NCBI RefSeq assembly: GCF_040054535.1
Contig: NC_090781.1
Coordinates: 15,676,982 to 15,740,981, forward strand
DNA length: 64,000 bases
Direction: 5' to 3'
Origin: Antennarius striatus
Taxonomy: Eukaryota; Chordata; Actinopteri; Lophiiformes; Antennariidae
The notes beneath the pieces were generated by a model, which saw nothing but the letters and a program-made list of their open reading frames with translations, had not been told where the DNA came from and did not search any database. Positions 11,416 to 46,142 of the stretch are shown here, one piece after another (position 1 is the first letter of the stretch; the number at the start of each line of letters is the position of its first letter). The translations under genes and the position numbers were made by a program.

Positions 11416-12395
11416 AAATGAACTCTGATTGCCCTGAACTACCATGACACACATCTGAAGAAAATCCTCAAATTGATATTTGCTAAAGCTGGACTCACTT
11501 TCAAACACAAAAGTGGTATGAATTTGTTCGGCCCACTTTTAAAATTCTTTATTTAAAAATTAGGGTCTTTCCTCCAATATTTGTGTCTTACGCTGTTTGG
11601 ATTTTTGAGAATTGTAGCTCAAAACGTAAGATTATCCTCTTTTGCAAACTACACAGGAAGAGAAACTTGATTTGGGGAGGAAGCAGCTGTGCAGCATGAC
11701 AAGGTCAGAGGCACGTAATCTGTGGCCTCATTCATGGGAGATTAAAAACCTGCTCTGAGTTCTGATTAAGAACGCAGGGTTAGAAGATTAAAGACCAGCA
11801 AACAAAATGAAAGCAGTTTAAGCCCAATCCTGGAATTCATCAGAATACCAAAACCTTCACTGTCATTACAACACAAGATTAATGCAAAGCTCCCTTGAAC
11901 TCTGTATCTGTTTTCACATATCTCCTGTGTCATAGCCTATATTCCTTTTTTCCAACAAAAAATCTGGATGATCTCTCTTTTTTTTCAGTCATTACTCTCC
12001 ACATCCCTCTTCTCTATTTTTTCTTTTCATTGAAGTATTTTTTTTAATCAGAGTGAAACCTTGTATCAGCCGTTAGAGGTTATTTTAAATAAAGTAACCA
12101 GTTCTTTCTATTTGTCTTTAATTTGTTGCATAATGCATGATTTCATTATTTTAAAAGGATTTAAATATGCATTTTACCTTGTTTTCATATGGATTTTCAG
12201 CATTATCCTCTGACAGACTCAACAGTATTTAAGCAGCAAGGATTAGGAAACATGAAGCAAGGAGCAAAACAAGCATTAGAAATTAAAACATCTGGAAGTT
12301 AGCTTGCTTGCTAAATTGCTAAAGCATGGGAAATATATGCTAATAAAATGACAAATGTGATTCAATGTGGCAGATGGGCAGACTGGGCTTCTGCT

Positions 12396-12412
12396 GCAGG
12401 CGCCCCCTGACT
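12396..12412. promoter_or_regulatory. CTCF-like motif
   Basis: The string gcaggcgccccctgact contains the GCGCCCCCT core of the vertebrate CTCF motif, read as complement. It lies between two convergent genes. A single motif by eye is weak evidence. Confidence 0.25.
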
Positions 12413-12578
12413 GAATAATTTAGTGCTACAGATACAAAATCAGCATCTCGTTAAACAAGCATCGATAGTTAAAGAATTGTGGTCATTAAAATAAGTTCTC
12501 ACTGAAATGATTTCCCATAAACACACTTGACTTCTGAAAAGACACACATGAATCCAAAATTCTATATATATTTTTCAC

Positions 12579-12639
12579 CTCAGTCAACACCAGACTGAGA
12601 TGGGATATCATGTTTTCAACAACAGGAAAACATGATATC
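12579..12639. repeat. Two adjacent hairpin-forming inverted repeats
   Basis: The first is CTCAGTC at 12579-12585 with GACTGAG at 12593-12599 (7-base loop). The second is GATATCATGTTTTC at 12604-12617 with GAAAACATGATATC at 12626-12639 (8-base loop, perfect 14-bp stem). Their function is unknown; they could be the core of a small palindromic element. Confidence 0.7.
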
Positions 12640-13970
12640 TCATGTAAATAAGAACAGTGACCTCTGCTGTGCTACAAGTCTTGAATGCTGAATAAAGAAG
12701 TGGACATCCATATTGGATTGAAGTTTCTCTAGCAGGGGTCAAAAACGCTAGAGGAAGACAACATTGCTTGTATAATCAATCACAACATAAGGTTCGTGAC
12801 CCTCTGGCAGCACAATGTAAATGTTCTAAGCTGTTGAGCTACTGTATTCCAATTATAAGCAGCAGTCATTATGAACTTCAGTTTGGGGGTAGTGCTGAGA
12901 AGGGGGTATATACCATTGACAGGATTATAGAAACCACGACCAAAATACTGTAATCTCCCAGAGAAATGAGAGAAACTAGGGGGTATGTTGACCCTCGACA
13001 GCTAGCACCCTGCTCTGCAACCATCAGATTAACAAACAGCTGGTTGCACGGTGATGGATTACATTCACACTTGTTTTCTTCTTGTAACAGTCCTCACTGA
13101 GTTGTATTTGCAGCACTTTCAGAAGTGCCTCAAAACTATAACTTGTCAAGAAGTCACACAATATCAGTGAACGAGTATTCGATCAGTCACGGAGATCAGT
13201 CACAGAATTGTTCGTGTCATGAGCAAACCAGAAAACCAAGATTGATGGCCACAGTTTTGCGTACATGCTTTTTTAATTAACTGCAGTGCTTTGATAATGT
13301 GATTGAGCTGTCAATTATTTTTCAACTCAGCAACTTAAAAAAAAGAAAAAATAATAGCCAAAGTTTGCAGGAAGCCTTCATCTTTGCAAAAAAGTCATAT
13401 CCTGATGTTTGATCAGGCATTTGACCTGTAGTGATGGAGCATCTCATGTCCATAATTATCACTTGATGAAAAAAAAATCAGCATCTAATAGGCACAGTCT
13501 GTTTGTTCCATGTATGTATTCTAATAAAATACATGCATAATATCAGTGTTGGATTTTATCATTAGATAAACATCCCTATTTTAAAACAGTGATTACAAAT
13601 TGAGGTTAAGAGTCTTATTTGTGAATCTCATCAACTGTTCTCAGTAATAAGCTTAACATTTTTGACCTGCCCTTACATCATATCTTCTTCAGTGTGATCC
13701 GATAATGATGAGACAAAACAAGTACATCTCTGTGTTACCACTCAGACTTGGGGGAGGAACAATTTCATTCCATCTGCATTATTTATTACTTTGTACAATG
13801 GAGTCTGTGTACCTTGAAACCAGGCGTTTTTGATTATCCACTACCTAATGAAGGTGCTACTTTCAGGCCACAGAGGTGAATATTTGTCTGATCAGACCTG
13901 AAAGCTGTCAAAAGGATTTCAGGGACATATGGAGCTATTATCTGGTCTGTTCCATGTGTCTTCAGCAAAC

Positions 13971-14093
13971 ATGATACCCAGCGTGACCTTCTGCTTCACC
14001 GCCATCATTTTCACTGTATTAGGACTGATTGCTGTGTATTATGCAGTATGTCAGAGCTGGATTGCAGCTGGATTAAGTGTTTTACACTTATGA
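13971..14093 (+). other. 40-codon open frame, possible single-pass membrane peptide
   Basis: ATG (A at -3) to TGA, 40 codons. Residues 4-24 are strongly hydrophobic (TFCFTAIIFTVLGLIAVYYA) like a membrane segment. It lies between convergent bach1 and grik1, and I recognise no family. A chance open frame of this size is common, so coding status is unproven. Confidence 0.2.
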
Positions 14094-15472
14094 ATGAAAA
14101 TGAATTTATAAATTTTAAAAAGTATACTAAAAAGTCAGTTGACTCTCTTAAAAATATTGCATTCACATTTCTGCATACAACTGTCTAAGCATAATTGTGG
14201 AAGAGTTGTGTACTGTATTTACAAAGTGAAATATCAAAACCCATCAAGAATTATCACTCGTGGCACTTTGACTTCCAGGAGAAATGTAAGAAGGAAAGGT
14301 CATCAAATGTGAGTAAATGCAACACAAATAAAACTTAAAAGTATCAGTTCAACCATGAATATCTCATGATTGAACTAATAGTGGTAGTTGTTTATAAATG
14401 AGAACAAATGGTCTCATGGTCCCAGTGATTCAAACTATGTTTCATTGGTTGGATTGACAGACACTTAGCAGCAGGAATGACAAACTGCGTGTTTAATGCA
14501 AGCAACATTTGTGAGTCAAAAATAAGACCTTAGTGATATACAAACCCTACTCAGATCTCCAGAAGTGACTATTACACATTAATGGAACTCAAAAGGTGTC
14601 CCAGCAATCAAATGTCTAAAATGCAAAAGAATTTTGGGATTGATGAACCAAAATATTTCAAAAGAAAGTGACAGTATCTCCATCCAGGAAAAGCTGAGTG
14701 CAGAGAATGTTAACAATCGAAACCAAGCAACTGCAAATGAAATGTAAATGAATATAATGTTCTGACATAACTTTAGTCACTCGGAAACAGTTCTAACGTG
14801 ACAAAAATTACACATGCATATGTGTGAAGTTCATATGATGCAAAAAGCAAAATAAGTCTGGACAATCAGCAACTGAATGCCTGGGTGTTAAGTGACTTGA
14901 ATAAAATCTTGAGGGAGCACTCATTCATGAACAATCAAAAACAACCATAATATAATAAATAAAAAATGTACATTTGGAGTACATACAAAAATAGTGTGAA
15001 GTGGTGTCTTGAAAAAAAATCTGTGCACTATAAATGTAGAAATGCAAACATCACTCAAGCCTGCTACTATATGCCTAGAAATACCACTTACCATCATTTC
15101 AACCTCATGATGGCATGAGAACAATGTTTGTTTTCATACTATGTCTTAGGATATTACAGTATTTGCAAAAAAAACAGGCAAAAAATAAAACAGCAAGGCC
15201 AAGATGGTTAAGTGTCAAAAAGTAAGAAATCAACAAACATGTCATCATGGTAAGGGGTTCAAATGCATTCATCCAGTTAAGACTAAAATGTTCATGTGCT
15301 CTACAATAAAACTACTGAAAACACTACACTCAGTATTAAAAGGTAATTCCATTTGGATTGACAGTGCAGTTCAACACACTTAGCATTTTGTTGGCCCAGT
15401 TAGTGTAGTGCTGAAGACAAGTGACAACACAAAAGTAAGAGGTTCACAACAGTTTCCAAGTCTTCAAGTGTA

Positions 15473-37793
<22,321 letters not shown>

Positions 37794-38460
37794 GGTCCTC
37801 CGTTGAGAGTGGATTTTAACATTGATATCAGTTTTTCTCCCCTCGGTCATTCATGCTGATAACTTGCCAGTCCTCATATCTGTGACAAAAATAAACTGGT
37901 ATCCGACCCATATCCATCCCTCACACACTGTGATGAGAAGAATCGACAACAAAAACACCCCAGTCTCAACTGTCACTCGTCAAAGGAAGTCCAGTCTTCC
38001 CATTCTAAAATCTTCAATGTGCCGGTGTGATTTTACTTTCCATAGTCACTGTCTAGACATTCCTCTTATCATTTTTTTCTGCTGCACACTTGAATTGAAC
38101 GCGGCAGCTGAGGGTGAGTTCGGTGCGCCGTTCTCCAGCTGTGAAGCGTGCGCTCAAATAAAATACTATTTCCGGTTTAGCTTTCAAAGTAAATTAAATT
38201 GCAACAAGATGAATAAAGGTTTTTGTGGCAGCTCAGAACAATTGCTTGTTCGTTTCACGTTATATATTAAATATCTAGTTCACTGTATATTTTTGTTGAT
38301 AGATAATCCCCCTTTGGTCTACAGCTCTTCAATTTATTTTGAAATCAGCCTCAACTCGTTTCCGGGTTCGCACTCACTGACTGGTTCGGTCTACACAGCT
38401 GAGCATCCCTCCCGTGCAGGCGCTCAATTGAGGGCACAGCCGAGCCGCTAATCTGCAAAC
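37794..38460 (-). promoter_or_regulatory. grik1: Likely grik1 5' UTR and promoter region
   Basis: The region directly upstream of the grik1 start codon. It includes CpG-containing stretches at about 38100-38150 and 38345-38450 in an otherwise AT-rich area. No TATA box stands out. A plus-strand open frame across it looks fortuitous. Confidence 0.35.
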
Positions 38461-38928
38461 ATGGATACGTCCTGAAGATTAACTTCAAATCTGGCCACAG
38501 TCGACCTCGACAACGTCTTTGCTTTGCTACACCGAGGAATGATTAAATCTTTGCTGCGGCCCTGATGGAAATGCAAATCTAATCTTCAAACTGGTCTGTG
38601 GTGCTTCCTTGAAGATTACCCGCCACAAATTGTGTATGTGACACATTCTTACAGTGGAAATGTGTTTGCGTTACCTTAACACGCCCTGCTTTGAAGAAGA
38701 AGAGAGAGAAATAAGGGTTTGAGGGTCAGAGTTCAAAAGTTCTCTTGCTGGCTCAGTTTCGCTGATGATGCTCCAATCCATATCTTCAAGCAGGAAATCA
38801 TCCAGGATGTTTGATGGGTTTCTTTGGATTTGTAGGATTTTTTTTTTTCTTTGACCAGAATTTAGTAAAATTAGAGCTGAATAATTAATTTATTGGCTAA
38901 CAAATTAAAAAGATAATCCTTACACTGA

Positions 38929-39052
<124 letters not shown>

Positions 39053-39987
39053 CCTATTATGAAGGATGTGAGAAGGTTAATACAGGAATGACAGAGTTGT
39101 CTGTCTGTCTTTCTGTCTGTGCTGTTTGGGTTCTAGAGCATAATCAAAAAATAAATGATTATAAGTATTTTTTGCCATGAAACTTTCAACTCTCAACAGC
39201 CAACTACTTCCATCATATATACACTTATATATACACATATATATGCCTTTTAAAATTCTGGAAATGTATTATTTGATTTTTTTTTTTTTTAATTTGTATT
39301 AATGCTAGTTGTACAACTATGTTGCATGATGTACCGATTCCAGCTTGTCTCTTTTGTGACTCCACTAGGACGTGGAGGATGGCCGGGAAGATTCTCTCCA
39401 GATCAGGACGGTCTTTCTGACCATTGGCACCATCTGGTGGTGAATTTATAATAGTACTTGTGGCTCCATGCAAACATAGCAGGTCTGACAATGTCGGTCC
39501 AAAGGAACGGTGTTATTTTAACTGCGAGCGTATGGTTACGTTTGCCCGGCAATAATCAAGATACATAATCTTTTGTTTATTAATTCAAAGTAGGTCTAAT
39601 ACAAAAGCTTCAGTTTCTGACACTGTTGTTTATATACTTTAACACAGGACGAATTTAGATTTGAAGTCTAAGCAACAACAGAAATTAAAGCAGCACCTGA
39701 ACTGCACCCACAACTGATTTTAACTCTGTTATTTATTTGTTTGGTTTATTCCTTCTATTCTATACTGCTACGCAACAAGGTCAACAGCACACATAGACAG
39801 AGAGGGGAAACATTTTCAACAGTTTGACAACAGACACAACTACAGAATATAATCAGTAAGTGCAAAACAGGTTATGGTATTCCAAACAAATGATTTCTCT
39901 TCCATCACTTTTTTTATTTATTTTCATTTATTTATTCTTTGAAAGTGAGCCCACACTGGATATTCATAAAAACAGAGAAATGACAAC

Positions 39988-39993
39988 TTTATT
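39988..39993 (-). promoter_or_regulatory. Possible poly(A) signal for the 40536 claudin
   Basis: AATAAA on the minus strand, about 545 bases past the stop. The SINE at 40151 would then lie in this gene's 3' UTR. Confidence 0.3.
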
Positions 39994-40150
39994 TACACGG
40001 AAAACAATCTGATCAACTTGGATGCATAACACAGTTTTGTTTTTTTTTAAATAAGTAAAAATAGGAATGCATAGAATGCAATTTATTTTCAGAAGAGCAT
40101 GTTTCTTATTAAAATAACACATATAACATACATTAGATGTGTAGCACTAG

Positions 40151-40408
40151 ATGCTGGGGATGCAGCTCAGTGGTAGAACACATGCTCTGAACACATGTAT
40201 GCTGCCCTGGGTTCAATCCCCGGCATTGCAGCCCTACGGGCGCACAAGCCAGCATTAACTGTAGGCCAGCCTGAATAAATGCAGAGGATTACGGCGGGAA
40301 GGGTATCCAGCACTAAAAATTTATGATTATTAAAACAAATATGATTGTTCATCTAAAATGGGAAAAGGATGACATGCTGTGGCGAAAGCCGAAAGGAAGT
40401 AGTAGTGG
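40151..40408 (+). mobile_element. tRNA-derived SINE, family E, with LINE-type tail
   Basis: The head (GGGGATGCAGCTCAGTGGTA and GGGTTCAATCCCCGGCA) is a clear A-box/B-box pair with a T-loop. The last 30 bases (ctgtggcgaaagccgaaaggaag) match the 3' end of the LINEs at 3711-3744 and 7440-7478. This suggests it is copied by that LINE's machinery. Confidence 0.75.
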
Positions 40409-40535
40409 TATATCACTAGATATTAACATATCTCACTCAGATACTTTGAACAAAACTTGTTACCACAGACTTAAAAAGATTAGTGCTTATGTTTGTAAAG
40501 GTTCTGCAGATACAAAAACTCACTTGTGATTTTCT

Positions 40536-41621
40536 TCATATATAGACGCCTCCACTGCTCCCACTGTGATATTGTGGTTGAATTGCTGATTTTTTATATC
40601 CTATGAACACAGGAGTGTGTGGGACCGGATGAAAACTGGACTGGTAAGATGCAGTCAGGTTGCTCGCATTGGTCAGTGAATACGGCACAGAGTTGTTACT
40701 GAGGTACAGGGAGTTGGCTGGTGCGTTCAGGTTTCCGGTATAGTTGGAACTCCCCACTGAGGAAGGGTGAGCCATGCTGTGATACAACAATGACACATTT
40801 TCAGGGGCTCCTGGGTTGTAGACAAAATGAGGGTTGATTTGTGCGCCATTATTTGTCACGACTTGAGGGATGGCTTGCAATGGCATCACAAGGTGAGGTC
40901 CGGTAGAGCTGTTCTGCAGTGAAGGCTGGTGTGTAGAGGACCGGAGGCTGGATAAGGTTGAGAGAGGATGATACCCCATCAGAGCCGGCTTGCTGGTCAC
41001 TGGTTTGTAACTGAGCAGGTGTGCTGGATGGTACACATCGAAAGAGCCTTTCTTTGAGGGCAGACGACGGCAGACAAACAACAGGGCTGAGGCGAAAAGG
41101 AAGGCACCGGTAACCCAGCCAATGTAGAGAGCTTCTCCCAGCTCCCTCCTTTCAGCATCAATCAGCAAAGGATTGTAAAAATCCCTGATGATGACGTGGC
41201 CTGTCCACGAGACAGGGATAAAGACACAAATAGAGGCCATGAACTGCATGACGCCAGCAACCATCAAGAGAATGGTCTTAGCCCAATCATTACCCCGAAA
41301 ACAGGAAATGCACTGCATTCCTGCCAGAGCCACAAGGAGCCCCAAACCTGATAAGGCCAGTGAGCAGCACATCAGACCCCTGGCAGCCTGGAGGTCTGGG
41401 GGCAGAAACAGCAGGGAGTCGTACACCTTACACTGCATCCTGATGTCGGCCTGTCGGAAGCAGTTCATCCATAAACCTTCCCAGCGAGTTTCCATCACAA
41501 TAATGTTCGCCCCAATGAAAGCTGTCACTCTCCACATGGGCATTCCTGTAGCAGCCGCCGCCCCAATCAGGCCAATCAGGCCAAAACACATCGCAGCTAT
41601 CTCCGAAGCAACATGAACCAT
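40536..41621 (-). CDS. cldn8: Claudin-8-like protein, long tail (361 aa)
   Basis: Claudins are four-pass tight-junction proteins that set paracellular ion permeability. A single intronless frame starts at MVHVASEIAAM. TM1 is about residues 8-28, and the first extracellular loop has the family signature W30, GLW49-51, C54 and C64. TM2 is about 81-103, TM3 117-140 and TM4 163-184, with the second loop (SWTGHVIIRDFYNPLL) between TM3 and TM4. The cytosolic tail is about 175 residues, against roughly 40 in mammalian CLDN8, rich in Ser, Asn and Tyr, and ends GGVYI. It is the grik1-proximal member of four tandem minus-strand claudins. Claudin-8/17 type is inferred from loop sequence and synteny; the exact orthologue is uncertain. 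Confidence 0.9.
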   Translation of the reverse strand: MVHVASEIAAMCFGLIGLIGAAAATGMPMWRVTAFIGANIIVMETRWEGLWMNCFRQADIRMQCKVYDSLLFLPPDLQAARGLMCCSLALSGLGLLVALAGMQCISCFRGNDWAKTILLMVAGVMQFMASICVFIPVSWTGHVIIRDFYNPLLIDAERRELGEALYIGWVTGAFLFASALLFVCRRLPSKKGSFDVYHPAHLLSYKPVTSKPALMGYHPLSTLSSLRSSTHQPSLQNSSTGPHLVMPLQAIPQVVTNNGAQINPHFVYNPGAPENVSLLYHSMAHPSSVGSSNYTGNLNAPANSLYLSNNSVPYSLTNASNLTASYQSSFHPVPHTPVFIGYKKSAIQPQYHSGSSGGVYI

Positions 41622-42106
41622 TTTTCAAGGTATGACAATCCAGTTGTGTCCAAAAATTAAGCTAGCACCTCATTTCAAAATTTGATTCCTTAGAAGAAAT
41701 TCTTGCAATTGAACATGGAGATGTGTCCGAGGCAACCACAGTCTTCTCATCTGATGCAGTTTGTATGCGGTAAGCCTTGGTTTGTTATGGGAAGGATACT
41801 TTGCTGTCACCTGGTTGGCTCACAGCAATGGGGGTAAGAGAACCTCAGCTTATTTTGTGTTTATGGTTTCTCTGGCCATAGCGGTATGTTGTCCTGTGTG
41901 TGTCCGATCAGTAAACACGGACAGATATGAGATAAAACAAACAGTTCTCAACCTGTTCATTTATCATGTTGTGATTATTGTTACTCTCTAAGACCATAAA
42001 TCATCACCAACAGCTATCATCTATATTGTTGTCATATTAACATCTACAAGTGCTTCCACCATAAGTCTCATGATGCATCAGTTATTGTTTTCATTTTCAT
42101 GTATAC

Positions 42107-42237
<131 letters not shown>

Positions 42238-42662
42238 TAACTGTGTGTCAATTTATTGAAATCATCAGCTGTTATGCCTTATTTGTAAGACAGGACAACT
42301 CTTAATGGAGTGATGCATATTTCATCTATTCATGTGCAATTTGCTTTAATCACAGAGTTAATATTTAATCCCTTGCCCACCTGTATAGACTGCACTAGAA
42401 CAGTGTACTTGTATCTGTATGTTTTTTTTTCTATTGTCATAGCAATTAAAAAAAAAACATAATCCTTTTAACAAACATGCAAACTGCATCTGAAGCATAA
42501 CCCCCTTGATGGAAACAAGGAATAAAAAAAATCCAAATTTCCATGCTCCTGGAGTACTTGTGTTGACCACAGAGGGGCATGCATAACGTCCATGGTGGTA
42601 GGAGCAGAGGCAGTCCAGTTTTTGACTGTTGTATGTTCATTTTGTTTCACCGTAAGTAGCAT

Positions 42663-43017
42663 TCATTCATTTATTCATTCATTCATTTTCTGTACCACTT
42701 CCTCCACTTTCGCAGCTCAGTCTTGCTGGAGTCTATCCCTGCAGACTGCGGGCATAATGTGGGGATACACTCCGGACACTTTGCCAGCGCATCACGGAAC
42801 CACATAAAGGATGAACAACCACTCACGTACACACACCTATGGACAATTTGGAATCGTCTAATCTATACGAACTGTATATTTTTGAAGGTGAGAGGAAACC
42901 AGAGAACCTGGAGAAAACCCATGCAGACACTGGGAGAACATACAAACTCTGAACAGACAGGACTCAAACCTAGAACCATCATGCTGTGAGACAACACCGC
43001 TACCCACTGCACCAACA
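42663..43017 (-). mobile_element. tRNA-derived SINE, family C copy 3
   Basis: Minus-strand element whose tail is (GAAT)n (plus strand attcattcatttattcattc). It shares gtgagaggaaaccagagaac and gaaaacccatgcagacactg with the copy at 27040. The head end (ctgtgagacaacaccgctac, then ccactgcaccaac) corresponds to the A-box side of the 24180 copy. Confidence 0.75.
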
Positions 43018-44301
43018 TTTGCCATTAAATCGTTACATTTTCAAAATGAAAGGCAAAAAGTAATGTTTACTTTTTCTTTGACATTTTCTTTTGTTTGAAA
43101 ATATGATTACATTCCGTTTGTCAAGAATAGTGTTTCCTTGTTCAGCTCAGATGATCAGCAGCAGTTTGGTTTTATCCTAGAAATCAAACAAGGTGTGCTA
43201 ACAGAGCTCATACATTTGACTGGAACAAGATTGAAGAAATGTTTTGTTCCCTCAGACATAACGAACTGATGTCCACCCAGAAATTAATCAGACGGGTCCT
43301 GATCTAAATCTTTCTATGTCTATATTCAAATGACTTGCAAATTCTGATCAAAAGGTCATGTGACCATCCTTTTAGGTGATCTTTGGCTTCTTCACAAACA
43401 CTTAAGTTTCCACACCTTTAACAAGCAGTCCTAAACCTGAATCTCATGCTTATATGGCTGTTTGCTTAGTTCCAGTTTCCATGAGCTCCAGGGCACCAAG
43501 ACTCACTCAGTTATTTTCAGTTCAAACAGACTCACAGAGAATGTTCCGAGCTTTAGACACACATTTTTATTTCAGTCTCACAAAATAAGTAGAGTATGCC
43601 ATTTTGTAAGGACAACAGTCTCTTCCTGAAATCCCCATCTTCCTTTTGCTTTTGTGGATCCTGCATCTAATACTGTTTAAACAAATTGGATCTGTTCAGA
43701 AAATAAAACAGTAAATAGAAACATTTAAAGTCTGTGCTGCACAGAAACTGATGGTTGTGTGCTGAACAGACATAACATTTTTCATAGCTGTAGCTTTGAT
43801 GATATGGTGTGGGCATGTATTTCAATATAAAGCTCACACACAACTTGAAGTCAGAAAGAACGTATATTTTCATTATTAACTTCTCAGTCATGTGGGTCAA
43901 GGACAATGAACACAAACACACAAATGCCATGTTTACCAGTAAACAGCATGCAAATAAAAAAGTGAACGCAATACACCAAAGAATGTTGGTGTAAAATTCT
44001 ATTACACAACACACTTAAAAGGTATGACAATTAAGCATTTCCTTACACAAACAAGGTTATAATTATGATTCTTTAAATAATATATAAAAACAGTGAATAA
44101 AATGGGACATTCATTTGAATTCATTGTATTTTCTATCTACAGTAATTTTAAATTCTTGAAATGTGTTCTTTTTTTATACAGCTGAAAATCAGTTTTGACA
44201 ATTGAAAACTATCATAAATTCCAAGCAAACCCCACATTAACAGGGTATTTCCTTTCATAGACCATGAGAGTGATCATCATTACCTTGATCAGGTTTAGAG
44301 T
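43018..44301. other. Intergenic DNA between claudin genes
   Basis: AT-rich, no repeat family recognised. It likely includes the 3' UTR of the claudin at 44302; a minus-strand AATAAA lies at 43566-43571. Confidence 0.5.
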
Positions 44302-45081
44302 TTAGCGATAAGCCACCCCACTGCGTACAGAGGGCTGTCTGGAGTAATAGCTGTTGTTGACTGAAGGGTGTCTTGACAGCACTGGCTGTGCCACAGGTTG
44401 GGGTTGGGGGATAAACACCAGAGGCTGAGGCTGTAAAGGTTGGAGGGATTGTGGAGGATAGGATGTGTAGTCTGAGTTCCTCGAGTATAAATACCGTTCA
44501 TAAACTTTTTCTTCAGACTGCAGATTGCAACAAATAAACAAGCATCCCCCGACAAAGAAGAAAGCAGATGCGACCCAGCCGATGTACAGAGCCTCTCCCA
44601 GCTCCCTACGCTGGGCATCGATGAGCAGGGGGTTGTAGAAGTCTCTTATGATGACGTGACCCGTCCAGGACACAGGGATAAGAACGGCAATGCAGGCCAT
44701 TATGATCATGCTTCCTGCAATGATGAGGACCAGTCGCTTAGCCCGGTCGTTGTTCCGGATACATGACGTGCACTGCAGCCCCACCAAACTGATCAGCAGA
44801 CCGAGACCACCCAGGGCCAGAGCGCAGCACATGAGCCCCCGTGCCGCCTGTAGGTCAGGGGGCAGGGCCAGCAGAGAGTCATACACCTTACACTGCATTC
44901 TGATGTCGGCCTGCCGGAAGCAGTTCATCCACAGGCCCTCGTAGCGGGTCTCAAACACAATGATGTTCTCCCCAATGAAGGCTGTGACTCTCCACATCGG
45001 CATACCGGTACTTGCTGCGGTCCCAATCAGTCCAATTATTGTCACTATGAGAGCCACCATCTCCAGTGCTGCATTGGCCAT
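44302..45081 (-). CDS. cldn8: Claudin-8-like protein (259 aa)
   Basis: Intronless frame from MANAALEMVAL. TM1 is about 8-28; the signature W30, GLW49-51, C54 and C64 is intact, and the second loop SWTGHVIIRDFYNPLLIDA is almost the same as in the neighbours. TM4 (YIGWVASAFFFVGGCLFICC) leads into a Pro/Gln-rich tail (PLQPLQPQPLVFIPQPQPV). The last residues are GVAYR, so the usual claudin Tyr-Val PDZ-binding end is missing. Role inferred: tight-junction strand protein. Paralogue identity within claudin 8/17 is not settled. Confidence 0.9.
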   Translation of the reverse strand: MANAALEMVALIVTIIGLIGTAASTGMPMWRVTAFIGENIIVFETRYEGLWMNCFRQADIRMQCKVYDSLLALPPDLQAARGLMCCALALGGLGLLISLVGLQCTSCIRNNDRAKRLVLIIAGSMIIMACIAVLIPVSWTGHVIIRDFYNPLLIDAQRRELGEALYIGWVASAFFFVGGCLFICCNLQSEEKVYERYLYSRNSDYTSYPPQSLQPLQPQPLVFIPQPQPVAQPVLSRHPSVNNSYYSRQPSVRSGVAYR

Positions 45082-45657
45082 TCTGTCGTCCGCTTATTCC
45101 TCCCAGCTCATACGTGGAGGGTTGTCCAAATACAGTGTGACTATAATAGGAAGCTGTGGATTCTCTTTTTCTTGGGTGGATTTACATCCTAGGGGAAGAG
45201 GTGGAGCAGACTGATGTTCACCTACTGTGCCTCCTCCCTGTGGACAGGACACCAAGGAGGGGTGGGAATTGTGACCTGTTGCCAGGAAACAGTCCCCCAG
45301 GCTGTTCTTTTGCACACCTACCACAGGAGCTGTTGCAAGCTGCCACTTTGTTTATTCAGAAGTCTCAATTTACATTTTCTCATCGTGCAAGTATTTTCTT
45401 TCCTTCTATTTAAAAAAAAAAACTTACAAAGTAAGAAGGAGCCGCTTTTAAAGTTTAGCAGCGTAACCTTGACAATACTAAAAAGAAAAATGGTTAACGA
45501 GTTTCTAAATATGGCTTCACATTTCATAAAACATTAATCATTTCTGGGGTTTAGCTGAGTGTTTAAACTCAGCTTGTGTTGTAGGTGTTGCTAACAGAAC
45601 ATTGCACGAGATACGGACAAAAGGAGAAAACAGGATTTATACTACACCATCTTGTTT

Positions 45658-45836
<179 letters not shown>

Positions 45837-46136
45837 GCAGGATAGCTTGTTCACCTGTGTGTCATTGACAGTGTTGTGTTCTCTTTCCTTGGTGAGGAAG
45901 AAAATGGCTGTCTGTGGCTCTGGCTTTGTTTAGATGAAATCTCCTGACAGCGTTGTGTTGTGGGTGGATCTATGTGAGCTGGTTTTACCTGTTTGGGCAC
46001 ATTACCGCTGTTAACAATGGCTGCTGCGTAACTCAACAACATAGTTCTACGTGGGGGTTTCAACAAGAACATTTAGACATTTACTGTTGGAGTGATCAGG
46101 CAAAAATACCCCAATAATCTTTTCCTCAATCTTCCC

Positions 46137-46142
46137 TTTATT
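46137..46142 (-). promoter_or_regulatory. Possible poly(A) signal for the 46583 claudin
   Basis: AATAAA on the minus strand, about 440 bases after the stop. Confidence 0.35.

Larger units (their letters stand above)
11416..15472. other. bach1-grik1 intergenic DNA
   Basis: About 4 kb without convincing conserved exons. It contains a CTCF-like site near 12396, two adjacent hairpins at 12579-12639 and a 40-codon hydrophobic open frame at 13971. Additional grik1 C-terminal exons should lie somewhere left of 15512, but I could not identify one. Confidence 0.5.

Noticed and set aside
37822-38451. Plus-strand open frame of 209 codons upstream of grik1
   Set aside because: No recognisable domain and composition like the surrounding DNA; it overlaps the grik1 5' flank and starts nowhere special.
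40151-40225. Possible tRNA gene
   Set aside because: A-box and B-box are present but the acceptor stem does not pair, and it continues into a SINE body and tail. The same applies to the heads at 8195, 9754 and 24330.
41188-41616. Plus-strand open frames opposite the claudin genes (also at 44690, 44960, 46872 and 49016)
   Set aside because: All are antisense shadows of the conserved claudin coding sequence; they look alike only because the claudins do.
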